Shown here: positions 9,569 to 20,983 of the stretch, in pieces
Position numbering within the stretch: the stretch's first letter is position 1
Layout: each line of letters opens with the position of its first letter
Source of the DNA: Aquibacillus halophilus
Lineage (GTDB): Bacteria > Bacillota > Bacilli > Bacillales > Amphibacillaceae
Reading direction: 5' to 3'
DNA: 64,000 nucleotides
Assembly (NCBI RefSeq): GCF_009649745.1
Contig: NZ_WJNG01000005.1
Location: 248,001 to 312,000 of the forward strand
Program-made: the position numbers and the translations under genes
The notes under the pieces: model-generated
The model's database searches: none
The model's input: only the letters and a program-made list of their open reading frames with translations
What the model was told of the DNA's origin: nothing

Positions 9569-12031
9569 TTAAGTTGAGCCTTCTTCATCGTTTGCAAATA
9601 CTTTATCATAGTTTGCCTGTTCCCAAACCTCGATGATTTCTCCTTGTTCATCGGTGTCAATAACATATGAACCATTGCTGTATCGATCGCTTTTTGCTAG
9701 CTCGAGAGGGTAAACTGTGTGAATAGTGCCTAATGACGTTTTGAATTGAAGCGTATCTTTCTCATTAACAAGTGCGAACCCAACTATTCTATGTGGCTTA
9801 CGCTTTAATTCTCGTAACATTACCAAACCACGCTTAGCGCGTGAAGATTTTTCAAACTCATTAAGTTTCATTCTCTTACAAGCACCACGCTGAGTAAGCA
9901 ATACAAGGCTTGGATTCTCTATTAAATCATCAAATACAAGACCATTAATAACCTCTTCGTCATCTTTCAATTGGATAGCTTTTACCCCTGCTGCACGTTG
10001 TCCAACAGGACTAACCTCAGATTCATGGTACCACAAACCATACCCTTTATTGGATGCAATAAAGATATCAGAATGGCCTTCTGTCACATGAACGTTTTGA
10101 ACTCGATCGTCATTCTTTAAATTAACTGCTACTAATGCTTTCGAATAACGTTGCGCATCATATAACTTTAGTTCACTTCGTTTCACCATTCCATTTTTCG
10201 TGATAAAAACGAGATAACTTTCAGTGTCGAAGTTCCTTACTGGGATAGCTTTGATGATTTTTTCATCTTTGTCTATCGGAACAATGTTCGATATATGTTG
10301 ACCTAAATCCTTCCACTTAATATCAGGTAACTCATGAACTGGTGAGAACATGTAACGACCCTTATCTGTAAAAATTAACAATTTATCAGTCGTGTTAATC
10401 TCCTTCAATCCAATTAAGTGATCCTCTTTTTTAATAGCAAAGTCCTCTCCATTGGATGCAGCATACGACCTTAAACTGGTTCGTTTAATGTAACCTTCTT
10501 TTGTAACCGAAACTAGAACGTCCTCACTAGCTACCATTACTTCTAAGTTAATTTTCAATTCCTCTATTTCTTGTTCAATTATACTTCTTCGATTATCAGC
10601 ATACTTCTTCTTTAAGCTTTTCAAATCATTTTTTATTACAGTTAACAGTTTCTTTTCATTATTTAAAATAGATTCTAGATAGTCAATTTTTTCTTGTAAT
10701 TCTCTAGCTTCTTCCTGTAAAGAGGTGATATCCGTATTAGTTAAGCGATATAATTGTAAATTAACAATTGCTTCAGCCTGTTCTTCTGTAAAACCATAAG
10801 CCTCTTTTATTCTATGTTTCGCATCCTGTTTGTCATTAGATGCTCGTATTGTTGCGATAAGCTCGTCCAAAATTGAGATGGCTTTAATCAAACCCTCTAC
10901 AATATGAGAACGTTCTTTGGCTTTCCTTAAATCAAAGCTTACTTGTCTTGTAACTATTTCTTTTTGATGGGATATATATGCCTCAAGCATAGATGATAAA
11001 CCTAATAATTTCGGTGTCTTATCTTTAATTGCAACCATATTAAAATGATATAATACCTGCAAATCCGTATTTTTATAAAGGAAATTAAGAATACCTGAAC
11101 TATCTGCATCTTTCTTTAACTCAATGACGATGCGTAGACCCGTTCGATCTGTTTCATCCCGAACTTCTGCAATTCCTTCAACTTTGCGATCAATCCTGAG
11201 TTCATCCATTCGCTTAACCAAATTAGCTTTATTTACCTCAAACGGAATCTCATCTATTACTATTTGTTCTCTATTGGTCCGAAGCTGCTCAACTTCAGCT
11301 CTACCTCTGATAACAATTTTTCCTTTACCTGTTTCATAAGCCTTTTTAATTCCATCGACACCTTGGATGATACCGCCTGTAGGAAAATCTGGGCCTTTCA
11401 TTACTCCCATAAGTTCGTCAATAGTGACAGAAGGATTATCGATTTTCATTATTACAGCGTCAATAACTTCTGATAAATTATGTGGTGGTATCTCTGTTGC
11501 ATAACCTGCTGATATCCCTGTTGAACCGTTTACAAGTAGGCTAGGAAATTTTGCAGGGAGTACTACCGGTTCATGATTTGTATCATCGAAGTTAGGTATG
11601 AAATCTACGGTCTCTTTATCAATATCTCGTAACAATTCTGATGAAATACTTGATAAACGAGCCTCTGTATAACGCATAGCAGCAGGTGGATCCCCGTCAA
11701 CACTACCATTATTCCCATGCATTTCCACTAGAACATTTCTAACTTTCCAATCCTGGCTAAGTCGAACCATAGCTTCATACACTGAGGAATCACCATGTGG
11801 ATGATAATTACCTATAACCGTACCTACTGTTTTAGCTGCTTTTCTAAACTGTTTATCATGAGTATTTCTTTCTTCGTGCATTGCAAAGAGAATCCGTCTT
11901 TGTACTGGTTTGAGTCCATCCCTTACATCTGGTAACGCACGATCCTGTATTATATATTTACTATACCTTCCAAAGCGATCCCCTATTACATCTTCTAAAG
12001 GTAAATCTAAGTATTTTTCAATTTTCGACAA
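9569..12031 (-). CDS. parC: DNA topoisomerase IV subunit A
   Basis: The 820-residue breakage-and-reunion subunit of topoisomerase IV, which unlinks daughter chromosomes with ParE. The winged-helix region contains HPHGDSSVYEAM (near 77-88, the fluoroquinolone-resistance segment) and the catalytic tyrosine of RYTEARLS at residue 121. A C-terminal beta-pinwheel follows, with repeated LLIFTDKGR- and LVLLTQRG-like blades. The start is TTG at 12031 behind a run of seven G plus AG. It lies 15 nt after parE in a parE-parC operon, as in B. subtilis. The 820-residue length is close to Gram-positive ParC; lack of a GyrA-box and pairing with parE separate it from GyrA. Confidence 0.95.
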   Translation of the reverse strand: MSKIEKYLDLPLEDVIGDRFGRYSKYIIQDRALPDVRDGLKPVQRRILFAMHEERNTHDKQFRKAAKTVGTVIGNYHPHGDSSVYEAMVRLSQDWKVRNVLVEMHGNNGSVDGDPPAAMRYTEARLSSISSELLRDIDKETVDFIPNFDDTNHEPVVLPAKFPSLLVNGSTGISAGYATEIPPHNLSEVIDAVIMKIDNPSVTIDELMGVMKGPDFPTGGIIQGVDGIKKAYETGKGKIVIRGRAEVEQLRTNREQIVIDEIPFEVNKANLVKRMDELRIDRKVEGIAEVRDETDRTGLRIVIELKKDADSSGILNFLYKNTDLQVLYHFNMVAIKDKTPKLLGLSSMLEAYISHQKEIVTRQVSFDLRKAKERSHIVEGLIKAISILDELIATIRASNDKQDAKHRIKEAYGFTEEQAEAIVNLQLYRLTNTDITSLQEEARELQEKIDYLESILNNEKKLLTVIKNDLKSLKKKYADNRRSIIEQEIEELKINLEVMVASEDVLVSVTKEGYIKRTSLRSYAASNGEDFAIKKEDHLIGLKEINTTDKLLIFTDKGRYMFSPVHELPDIKWKDLGQHISNIVPIDKDEKIIKAIPVRNFDTESYLVFITKNGMVKRSELKLYDAQRYSKALVAVNLKNDDRVQNVHVTEGHSDIFIASNKGYGLWYHESEVSPVGQRAAGVKAIQLKDDEEVINGLVFDDLIENPSLVLLTQRGACKRMKLNEFEKSSRAKRGLVMLRELKRKPHRIVGFALVNEKDTLQFKTSLGTIHTVYPLELAKSDRYSNGSYVIDTDEQGEIIEVWEQANYDKVFANDEEGST

Positions 12032-12046
12032 GAATTCTCCCCCCCT

Positions 12047-14020
<1,974 letters not shown>

Positions 14021-14227
14021 TCACTCACTAACTATGCTATTAGAAAAACTTTATAGCTTAAAATGTTATAGGTATATTATATATTATATACTAGAACAGA
14101 GGTTTGCTCTTGTAAATGATAAATAGTTTAAACAGTACTTTTACTATTCTAGCTTGTTTCTAGTAAATCGCAACCTCTTATTTCATATTGATTTCTAGTG
14201 TTACATAATATAATTAGTGAAAAAAGA

Positions 14228-14257
14228 AAAAATCCCTTCTAAAATAGGGATTTTTTC
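14228..14257 (-). terminator. Intrinsic terminator of yneT
   Basis: AAAAAATCCCT pairs with AGGGATTTTTT around an 8-nt loop. On the minus strand a T-rich tail follows, just after the yneT stop. Confidence 0.8.
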
Positions 14258-14263
14258 AATATA

Positions 14264-14686
14264 TCACTTATTTCTTATAATAATTGAATGAGCAACTTTA
14301 ATGCACATATCCATTATAACTGTAAAATCATGTTCTGTTAAATAATCATAAGCATCATTATTCACGATACCTTGTTGTGCCCAAAACACTTTTGCGTCTG
14401 TCTTAACAGCATCTTTGGCAATTTGTGGAAGATATTCCGGTCTTCTAAATACGTTAATAATATCAAATGGTTCTTTAACATCTAAAATGGAGTCATAAGC
14501 TCGTTCACCAAGTGTTTCCTCTATCTCTGGATTTACTGGTATAATCCGATACCCTGCTTGTTGCATTACCTTTGCAATTTGATAGGACGTTCTTTGGGGC
14601 CGATCTGATAACCCTATGACTGCAATTGTTTTAGCATTTTCTAATATTTCTTTTATTTCTTGGTTAGGTGGGTGTTCATAAGACAT
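14264..14686 (-). CDS. yneT: CoA-binding domain protein YneT
   Basis: A 140-residue protein with a single CoA-binding Rossmann domain, similar to YccU-type proteins. Motifs include IAVIGLSDRPQRTSYQIAKVM (nucleotide-binding turn) and FRRPEYLPQIAKDAV, then VFWAQQGIVND-like KVFWAQQGIVNN. No catalytic domain is present, so it probably binds CoA or an acyl-CoA as a sensor or carrier; its role is not established. Its position between plsY and parE is the same as in B. subtilis. The start has AAGGAGG. Confidence 0.85.
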   Translation of the reverse strand: MSYEHPPNQEIKEILENAKTIAVIGLSDRPQRTSYQIAKVMQQAGYRIIPVNPEIEETLGERAYDSILDVKEPFDIINVFRRPEYLPQIAKDAVKTDAKVFWAQQGIVNNDAYDYLTEHDFTVIMDMCIKVAHSIIIRNK

Positions 14687-14916
14687 AATTTTTCCTCCTT
14701 AACTAAAATCTAATAAATCAGCAATGAGACAATGGATTGGATCTTCGTTAAAAGCACTCTAATATTTCAAATACCCTTCTTTAGGATAAAGTAATCCAAA
14801 TTATGCTTACATACTATATAAATATATATCTGATTAATAATAGTTGTAGTACAATCCAATTAAACTTCATGGTAGAATAATGTTACAAGTTCTTGCACTA
14901 AAAAAGGAGTTTTTTC

Positions 14917-15501
14917 ATGGATTACATTTTATTAGTAATTATAGCTTATTTATTAGGTTCTATTCCTTTTGCACTTATTGTTGGAAAAGTCGGGTATAAA
15001 ACCGACATTAGAGAACATGGTAGTGGAAATCTGGGTGGTACAAATACTTTTAGAGTTTTAGGTATTAAAGCTGGATTGATTGTTACAATTGCAGATATAT
15101 TAAAAGGAACTTTGGCAACGCAATTGCCATTTTTGTTCGGTATGAATGACATAAATCCGCTTATTATTGGAATATTCGCTGTTGTAGGACATATGTATCC
15201 TCTATTTGCAAAATTCAAAGGTGGAAAGGCAGTTGCTACATCCGGTGGTATTATTCTAGGAGTTAGTCCCTTGCTATTTGCCATTATTCTTGCAACATTC
15301 TTTCTCATGCTTTACTTAACTAAGTATGTTTCGCTATCCTCAATGGTTACCGGTGTTGTGACAGTTATTGGAGCATTGCTTCTACAGGAAACGGGGCTAG
15401 TCATAGTTGGAGTAATCTTAACTGCCTTTGTATTTTATCGACACAGGGAAAATATTAAACGAATTATCAACAAAACCGAACCAAAAATTAAATGGATGTA
15501 A
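14917..15501 (+). CDS. plsY: Acyl-phosphate:glycerol-3-phosphate acyltransferase
   Basis: PlsY is the integral-membrane enzyme that acylates position 1 of glycerol-3-phosphate with acyl-phosphate made by PlsX, the first committed step of phospholipid synthesis. The 194-residue sequence has the three conserved cytoplasmic motifs: [11 protein letters not shown] near the start, [13 protein letters not shown] (residues about 35-47) and [13 protein letters not shown] (near 103), separated by hydrophobic helices. The length is normal. The start has AAAAAGGAG. It is divergent from yneT. Confidence 0.95.
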   Translation: MDYILLVIIAYLLGSIPFALIVGKVGYKTDIREHGSGNLGGTNTFRVLGIKAGLIVTIADILKGTLATQLPFLFGMNDINPLIIGIFAVVGHMYPLFAKFKGGKAVATSGGIILGVSPLLFAIILATFFLMLYLTKYVSLSSMVTGVVTVIGALLLQETGLVIVGVILTAFVFYRHRENIKRIINKTEPKIKWM

Positions 15502-15505
15502 TCCT

Positions 15506-15531
15506 TAGGGGCCTAACTTGTTAGGTCCCTA
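15506..15531 (+). terminator. Weak stem-loop after plsY
   Basis: TAGGG-CCTAA pairs with TTAGG-CCCTA around a CTTG loop. The downstream T-run is poor, so termination would be weak. Confidence 0.4.
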
Positions 15532-15570
15532 TAATCTTCAAACATATTATTGGATTAAGAGTTCAATAAA

Positions 15571-15599
15571 TTGAATAAAAGATTTTTTTTGAGTATACT
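15571..15599 (+). promoter_or_regulatory. Predicted sigma-A promoter of folE2
   Basis: TTGAAT (15571-15576), exactly 17 bp, then TATACT (15594-15599). I see no Zur-type operator around it. Confidence 0.65.
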
Positions 15600-15639
15600 T
15601 TGAAATAGTTTAAATGGTTAAAAGGAGTCGAGATGAACC

Positions 15640-16563
15640 ATGGATCCAATCAAAATGACAAAAAAAACTTTACCGAATAAAGCTGACCGACATAAACTAT
15701 TCGGATCTTCTGAACCAGGTCCAAGGACTAAGCCTGTAGATAAAAATGGCATGGCTGATTTACAAAACACGAGAAAAGATTTTATGTTTGATATAGATGC
15801 AGTCGGGATTTCAAATGTTAAACATCCAATTCTAATAGAAAGTACGATGAAACCTCATACACAGACAACTATTGGAACATTCAATTTAACATCTAGTATA
15901 GACAAGAATAGTAAAGGAACAAATATGAGTCGTTTTACTGAACAGCTTCATCAATATCACGAGTCTGGTCTAATATTAAACTTAAAAACAATCAAAAAGT
16001 TTACCAAGGAACTTGCAAGTCGATTGAAACAAAAAGATGCTGAAATTGAAGTATCATTTCCGTGGTTTTTTGAAAGAACAAGTCCAACTTCTGAGCTTAC
16101 AGGAATGAATCATGCAAATGCATCAATTAAGGTTTCCTATGACAGCATAAATGAGTTTGACATAGAAGTATCTTTATCTGGAACAATTACAACTCTTTGC
16201 CCATGTTCAAAAGAAATTAGCGAGTATAGCGCCCATAACCAGCGTGGACAGGTGTCAATGACGGTTAAATTAGATGATAACTTTGATGAAAGTGAAATAG
16301 ATTGGAAGGAAGCATTATTAGAGGCTGCCGAGAGTAACGCCAGTGCAAGAATCCATCCTATCCTCAAACGTCCAGATGAAAAAGTGGTAACAGAACAAGC
16401 TTTTGAAAATCCAAGATTTGTAGAAGACATTGTTCGGTTAGTAGCTGCTGACCTATATGAATTACGATATGTCACCAAATTCAGTGTGTTTTGCCGTAAT
16501 GAGGAGTCAATCCACTTACACGATGCAGTTGCATCATTGACTTATGATAAATCAAAAGACTAG
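15640..16563 (+). CDS. folE2: GTP cyclohydrolase IB (FolE2)
   Basis: FolE2 converts GTP to dihydroneopterin triphosphate, the entry into folate synthesis, and unlike FolE it is not strictly zinc-dependent. The 307-residue product has the family's Cys-containing catalytic segment TLCPCSKEIS (near 184-194), the preceding MNHANASIKVS and the C-terminal FCRNEESIHLHDAVAS. In B. subtilis the paralogue is induced under zinc limitation by Zur; no clear Zur box is visible here, so regulation may differ. GGAG lies 12 nt upstream of ATG 15640, a long spacing, but no better in-frame start exists. Confidence 0.93.
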   Translation: MDPIKMTKKTLPNKADRHKLFGSSEPGPRTKPVDKNGMADLQNTRKDFMFDIDAVGISNVKHPILIESTMKPHTQTTIGTFNLTSSIDKNSKGTNMSRFTEQLHQYHESGLILNLKTIKKFTKELASRLKQKDAEIEVSFPWFFERTSPTSELTGMNHANASIKVSYDSINEFDIEVSLSGTITTLCPCSKEISEYSAHNQRGQVSMTVKLDDNFDESEIDWKEALLEAAESNASARIHPILKRPDEKVVTEQAFENPRFVEDIVRLVAADLYELRYVTKFSVFCRNEESIHLHDAVASLTYDKSKD

Positions 16564-16582
16564 TTTGAAGTAGGGATGACCA

Positions 16583-16813
16583 ATGAAGTATATTTTTATT
16601 GTTCTTATTAAATTTTACCAGAAAGTGATAAGTCCTATAAAACCACCTACATGTAGATTTCATCCTACTTGTTCCCAGTATGGATTGGAATCTTTTCAAC
16701 GATTCGGCTTTTTTAAGGGATTCTTTTTAACTGTAAAAAGAATCGTGAAATGTCATCCTTTTCATCCTGGAGGATTTGATCCAGTTCCCAATAAAAAATC
16801 AAACAATACTTGA
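16583..16813 (+). CDS. yidD: Membrane protein insertion efficiency factor YidD
   Basis: A 76-residue basic protein of the YidD/YtjA family. It carries the invariant block [23 protein letters not shown] with its two Cys, and [14 protein letters not shown]. YidD is thought to sit at the inner face of the membrane and assist YidC-dependent insertion. It follows folE2 by 19 nt with a GGGATG-type weak ribosome-binding site, so it is likely co-transcribed. It ends at a strong terminator. Confidence 0.92.
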   Translation: MKYIFIVLIKFYQKVISPIKPPTCRFHPTCSQYGLESFQRFGFFKGFFLTVKRIVKCHPFHPGGFDPVPNKKSNNT

Positions 16814-16844
16814 TCTCCGTTTTTCTAAACGGGGATTTTTTTTT
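16813..16844 (+). terminator. Intrinsic terminator of folE2-yidD
   Basis: ATCTCCGTTT pairs with AAACGGGGAT (one G-T pair), loop TTCT, followed by T8. Confidence 0.85.
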
Positions 16845-16858
16845 ATGGATAAATCTTC

Positions 16859-16885
16859 GGTTATTATCCACAATATATAATAACC
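16859..16885 (+). promoter_or_regulatory. Inverted repeat directly upstream of the catalase ribosome-binding site
   Basis: Perfect 9-bp arms GGTTATTAT and ATAATAACC around a 9-nt loop, abutting AAAGGAGG. It could be an operator dyad or a 5' mRNA hairpin. It does not fit the PerR consensus spacing. Confidence 0.4.
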
Positions 16886-16899
16886 AAAGGAGGTAAACT

Positions 16900-17784
16900 A
16901 TGTTTTTTCATACAAAAGAATTACAATACAATGCTAAACCAAGCAATCCGGATCCTGTTTACGCTAAAAAGCTTCAAGAAATACTAGGTGGCCAGTTTGG
17001 TGAAATGACAGTTATGATGCAATATTTATTTCAAGGTTGGAATTGCCGTGGGGACGAAAAATATAAAGATATGATAATGGACATCGGCACAGAAGAAATT
17101 GCCCACGTGGAGATGATTGCAACAATGATTGCGCAACTGTTGGATGGTGCACCAGTTCGTGAGCAAGAAGAAGCCGCTAAAGATCCAGCTATTGGTGCGG
17201 TCCTTGGTGGTATGAACCCTCAACATGCAATCGTATCAGGCCTTGGAGCAACACCTACAGATAGCGTTGGATATCCTTGGAATTCAAGATACACAATTGC
17301 AAGCGGTAATCTTTTAGCAGATTTCCGAGCGAATTTAAATGCAGAATCCCAAGGGCGATTACAAGTGGTTCGATTGTATGAATCTACTACAGATCCAGGT
17401 GTTAGAGATATGCTATCCTTCCTTATTGCTCGGGATACGATGCATCAAAATCAATGGATGGCAGCAATAGAGGAACTAGAACAAAATCAAAAAGCAATTG
17501 TACCAAGTACTTTCCCTCAAACACTTGAAAAACAAGAAGTTTCCTATTCCTTTATGAACTTCTCAAATGGTGAAGAAAGTTCCAAAGGCAGGTGGGCAAG
17601 CGGAAAAAGCATGGATGGAATCTCCAACTTTGAATATGTTGCTAATCCAAAAGCAATGGGACAAATACCTAAGTTAAAACCATCACCAGCCTATATTCAT
17701 GGAAGTGTTATGCCTGGACAAGTGCCCCCTGGTATTGATAAAGCAAACTTTGATCAAGCCAATCAAGGAAATGAATTACACTAA
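16900..17784 (+). CDS. Manganese catalase
   Basis: A 294-residue non-haem catalase of the dimanganese ferritin-like family (YdbD/YjqC/CotJC relatives). It disproportionates hydrogen peroxide. All expected metal ligands are visible: Glu35 in GQFGEM, Glu66 and His69 in EEIAHVE, Glu149 in LNAESQGR, and His182 in RDTMHQNQ. The C-terminal tail rich in Gly and Pro (SVMPGQVPPGIDKANF) is also typical. A near-perfect AAAGGAGG precedes ATG 16900. The gene stands alone between two terminators. Whether it is vegetative or spore-associated cannot be told from sequence. Confidence 0.93.
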   Translation: MFFHTKELQYNAKPSNPDPVYAKKLQEILGGQFGEMTVMMQYLFQGWNCRGDEKYKDMIMDIGTEEIAHVEMIATMIAQLLDGAPVREQEEAAKDPAIGAVLGGMNPQHAIVSGLGATPTDSVGYPWNSRYTIASGNLLADFRANLNAESQGRLQVVRLYESTTDPGVRDMLSFLIARDTMHQNQWMAAIEELEQNQKAIVPSTFPQTLEKQEVSYSFMNFSNGEESSKGRWASGKSMDGISNFEYVANPKAMGQIPKLKPSPAYIHGSVMPGQVPPGIDKANFDQANQGNELH

Positions 17785-17822
17785 AAACCATCATCAACTA
17801 TTAATAGTTGATGATGGTTTTT
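17783..17822. terminator. Bidirectional terminator catalase / yneQ
   Basis: Perfect 18-bp stem (AAAAACCATCATCAACTA and its complement) with a TTAA loop, between convergent genes. Confidence 0.9.
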
Positions 17823-17854
17823 AAAAGTTTATATTTAAAGACATGTCTATTGAA

Positions 17855-18154
17855 TTATAAATTGAACCTTTTTATTTGGTCCCACTGCTTTTCTTCAGCC
17901 AAAATATATTTTTGCCTATCACCTAATAAATCAAAGTGAGGATAAGACTCATCTAAATGAATCCATTTTGGATTTAGATTATATTTTTTTCCCCATTCTA
18001 TTAGCTTATCAATATCAGAACAACCAACTTTTGTTACCGTATTACATTCAGGGAATCTTATGTCAAACCAATAATGAGTTAAAAATACCACTTCTCCGTT
18101 TTCCACTTGTTGTTTCCAGGTTTTTAGTTCATTTTTCTTTATTCCAAAAGCCAT
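17855..18154 (-). CDS. yneQ: Conserved protein YneQ
   Basis: A 99-residue soluble protein of unknown function, recognised as YneQ by length, by its neighbourhood and by the segments FLTHYWFDIRFPECNTVTKVG and LNPKWIHLDESYPHFDLLG. It has many aromatic and charged residues but no known catalytic motif. It starts 1 nt after the yneP stop, the same order as in B. subtilis, so the two are co-translated. Confidence 0.85.
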   Translation of the reverse strand: MAFGIKKNELKTWKQQVENGEVVFLTHYWFDIRFPECNTVTKVGCSDIDKLIEWGKKYNLNPKWIHLDESYPHFDLLGDRQKYILAEEKQWDQIKRFNL

Positions 18155-18155
18155 A

Positions 18156-18578
18156 TTAATTACTACCTACTGCATTAGAATACGCTTCATGCCAATCAGG
18201 AAATGATCTCCTCAAAGACACTGGACGAAAAGTATCTTTTTTGACGATAACGTGTTTAGTTGTTCCCGTAACTGCCACGTTTCCTTGTTCATCAGTTATT
18301 GTATATGCATATGTTGTTCTCAAACCATCATAACTATCTATCCAAGTCTCGACATAAGCATTTTGGCCATATCTTACAGGCTGTTTAAAATAAACATGAG
18401 CATCAACGACAGGGGCAACAATACCAGCACTCTCCATATCATGGTATTTAAAACCTAAATCTTCAATAAAAGATGTTCTCCCAATTTCAAACCAAACTAA
18501 GTAGTTAGCATGGTACACAACTCCCATTTGGTCTGTTTCCTGGTACCTTACCTTTATTTGTGTTTTGTTCTTTTTCAC
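18156..18578 (-). CDS. yneP: Acyl-CoA thioesterase YneP (4-hydroxybenzoyl-CoA thioesterase-like)
   Basis: A 140-residue hotdog-fold thioesterase. The signature VRYQETDQMGVVYHANYLVWFEIGR near residues 10-30 contains the catalytic Asp of the 4HBT family; VYFKQPVRYG and the YAYTITDEQG strand follow. It should hydrolyse acyl-CoA thioesters; the natural substrate is unknown. It starts with GTG, and that codon overlaps the stop of the upstream AAA ATPase gene as GTGA, so translation is coupled. GGGGAG lies 6 nt upstream. Convergent with the catalase gene. Confidence 0.88.
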   Translation of the reverse strand: MKKNKTQIKVRYQETDQMGVVYHANYLVWFEIGRTSFIEDLGFKYHDMESAGIVAPVVDAHVYFKQPVRYGQNAYVETWIDSYDGLRTTYAYTITDEQGNVAVTGTTKHVIVKKDTFRPVSLRRSFPDWHEAYSNAVGSN

Positions 18579-20869
18579 TTACTACTCCCCTTTACAGTTT
18601 CCCAAGCATTTTGAAAATCTATCTTCTCTAAAGTTTGATAAGAATCCAATGATTCTGCATCTTCCACTCGTAAGGCCTGATATTGTATCGCTTCATCAAT
18701 TAAGTTTGCTACAAATCTCGCATTACCATCTATATTACTTTCTTTATACATTCTACTTAAAAATTCTATTGCATTATCTTCTAACTCATATTGATAATTC
18801 TCTGTATGCAATTTAGTAATATCTAACAGTTCCTTATCATTATAATCCGGGAACTTCAAATACTTTTTAAATCTTGATTCAAGTCCAGGATTGCTTAAAA
18901 TAAACCGTTGCATTTCATTTCTGTAGCCTGCTAGTACTACTACAAGGTTTTCATTGTGTTTGGTCATTTCATCAACAAGTGTATCAATGGCCTCTTTGCC
19001 AAAGTCTTTCTCACCTCGGTAAAGTGAATATGCCTCATCGATAAACAGCACACCGCCAAGTGATTCTCTAACCTTCTGTTTTGTTTTAATAGCTGTCTGA
19101 CCCACATATCCTGCAACAAGATCGCTACGAGATGCTATTACTAGGTGTCCTCTTTTAAGCAAGCCACATTCTTTAAGTATTTGGGAATAAATTTTTGCAA
19201 TTGTAGTCTTTCCCGTTCCCGGATTCCCTGAAAAAACCGCATGGAGTTGAACTGGAACAACAGGTAAACCTTTTTGTTTTCTCTGTTGCTGAACACGAAC
19301 AAAAGAAGAAAGTTTTTTTACTTCTTGCTTTACATTGGTAAGACCTATCAGCTGTTCTAATCGTTCTACAGGTTGTGTATCGGTACTATCATTATCCATA
19401 AAGTCTAAATCATTTTTATCGATTCTCATGTGCTCCAACCAATTTTCATTAGACGAAACTGTCTTGGAAGCACCTTTTTTGAAAATAGATTTTAACACCA
19501 AATCCCGTACTGTTCTAGCATTACCGAAAGTTTCATCTACTCTTGACTTTTCAATCAAACTTTCAAATTTATAAAGTGCCTCTTTGGTAAAGAAATAATC
19601 ATTGCTTAAAGCAGTATTTTCAGCAATCTGTATGAGTTCTTTCGTTTCAAAGTCTGGTAAGGAGATGTGATTTTGTTCTGGAAATCGACTTCTTAAACCG
19701 GGGTTAGACCATAAAAACTGTCTCATTTCCTCGGGATAACCAGCTAAAATTACTGCAAACCGATTAGCATACTCTTTACTAGTCATACTGGACACAAGTG
19801 TATCGATAACTGCTTGCCCATAGTCATTACCACTTTGACCTTCTCGTTTTAGACTATAAGCTTCATCAATAAATAATATTCCACCAATAGAGTCTCTTAC
19901 AAAATTTACAGTGTTCTCCTCACTTTGGCCCACATAAGATCCTACCAGGTGTGATCGATTCACTTCTGTAACATCACCAGTTTCTAATAAACCTAATTCA
20001 TAATATATCGCCGCTAATAGTCTTGCAATAGTCGTTTTACCAGTACCAGGATTCCCAGTAATGATCATATGAAGACCAGGTTCATCAATCATATGAAAGC
20101 CAAGACTTTTTCTTTCTTTTTGATATTTTAAGTAATGATAATACTGGTGAATGTATTTCTTTATATCTTTTAAGCCAATCATTTCATCAAGTTCTATTAG
20201 TGGATCTTGTCTGAATGACTTTTTGAAAATGTCAGGAAATTGCTCATATAAATTTAGCTTTAAATGATTAATTTTCTTAACATGTTGATTAAGTTTTTGT
20301 ACTGGGACCTCTGACCTTTTATTTTCGATTGAATTGATGGAGGTTTCTAAACTCTCATTTAGGCCTCGTAATTCATTATCAATTTCAGAAGTTAGATTGT
20401 TAAGCTCACTTTTGTCATCAATTTTTGTGTTTTTTAAGAAATCAATTTGATTGATGAGATTGTTCACTTGTTCTAATAATTCCTTCGCTTTCTTAAGCTT
20501 AGCTGGATCAAAATCAGTCTCTCGTATTGACCAATCCTTAAAATCACTTGTATTTAATTCAGAATAAAAGTTGAAATAAAACTTAAGATTTTTTATTTCT
20601 AAAAGTACTGGTTGCTTTTCATCCATTCTTTCAGCTTCTTCTAAAAGTAATTCTGTAATTTGATCGTCATTAAAGTTCCTCTTTAACCTATAAAAGGCAA
20701 GCATACAATATAAATTTGATAAGTTTGCTTTTGAAAAAGACTGTATTTGTTGGCCTTTTATCCAATCTATTATACGTAATACCTCTACTTCATAAAGAGG
20801 CGGTTTGTCATTAGTAGAAGACCATTGACTTATCTTCTTTTTTAAAATTTTAACGTCATGATTTTCCAT
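18575..20869 (-). CDS. Tandem SpoVK/CbbX-like AAA ATPase
   Basis: A 764-residue protein with two AAA modules of the SpoVK/CbxX-CfqX type. The N-terminal 200 residues are helical and charged. Module 1 (about 220-460) has the Walker A GNPGTGKTT, the Walker B ILFIDEAYSL and sensor motif LAGYPEEM. Module 2 (about 500-760) repeats them: GNPGTGKTT, VLFIDEAYSLYRGEKDFG, and LAGYRNEM. The smaller spoVK in this same window has one module. Such ATPases remodel proteins, for example CbbX on Rubisco; the client here is unknown. Its stop overlaps the yneP start, which suggests a shared pathway. I do not know an equivalent at this position in B. subtilis. Confidence 0.88.
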   Translation of the reverse strand: MENHDVKILKKKISQWSSTNDKPPLYEVEVLRIIDWIKGQQIQSFSKANLSNLYCMLAFYRLKRNFNDDQITELLLEEAERMDEKQPVLLEIKNLKFYFNFYSELNTSDFKDWSIRETDFDPAKLKKAKELLEQVNNLINQIDFLKNTKIDDKSELNNLTSEIDNELRGLNESLETSINSIENKRSEVPVQKLNQHVKKINHLKLNLYEQFPDIFKKSFRQDPLIELDEMIGLKDIKKYIHQYYHYLKYQKERKSLGFHMIDEPGLHMIITGNPGTGKTTIARLLAAIYYELGLLETGDVTEVNRSHLVGSYVGQSEENTVNFVRDSIGGILFIDEAYSLKREGQSGNDYGQAVIDTLVSSMTSKEYANRFAVILAGYPEEMRQFLWSNPGLRSRFPEQNHISLPDFETKELIQIAENTALSNDYFFTKEALYKFESLIEKSRVDETFGNARTVRDLVLKSIFKKGASKTVSSNENWLEHMRIDKNDLDFMDNDSTDTQPVERLEQLIGLTNVKQEVKKLSSFVRVQQQRKQKGLPVVPVQLHAVFSGNPGTGKTTIAKIYSQILKECGLLKRGHLVIASRSDLVAGYVGQTAIKTKQKVRESLGGVLFIDEAYSLYRGEKDFGKEAIDTLVDEMTKHNENLVVVLAGYRNEMQRFILSNPGLESRFKKYLKFPDYNDKELLDITKLHTENYQYELEDNAIEFLSRMYKESNIDGNARFVANLIDEAIQYQALRVEDAESLDSYQTLEKIDFQNAWETVKGSSK

Positions 20870-20944
20870 TTTTACCGCTCCCTTTCCATCAACTCATATT
20901 TTATCACAGCAGGTTATTAATGTTTAACATACTGCTTATTAAGA

Positions 20945-20973
20945 AGACCCTCTTATTAAAACTAAGAGGGTCT
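20945..20973 (-). terminator. Stem-loop terminator after tlp
   Basis: AGACCCTCTTA pairs perfectly with TAAGAGGGTCT across a 7-nt loop. The T-tail on the minus strand is short (TCTT). Confidence 0.65.
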
Positions 20974-20983
20974 GTAGAATGTA

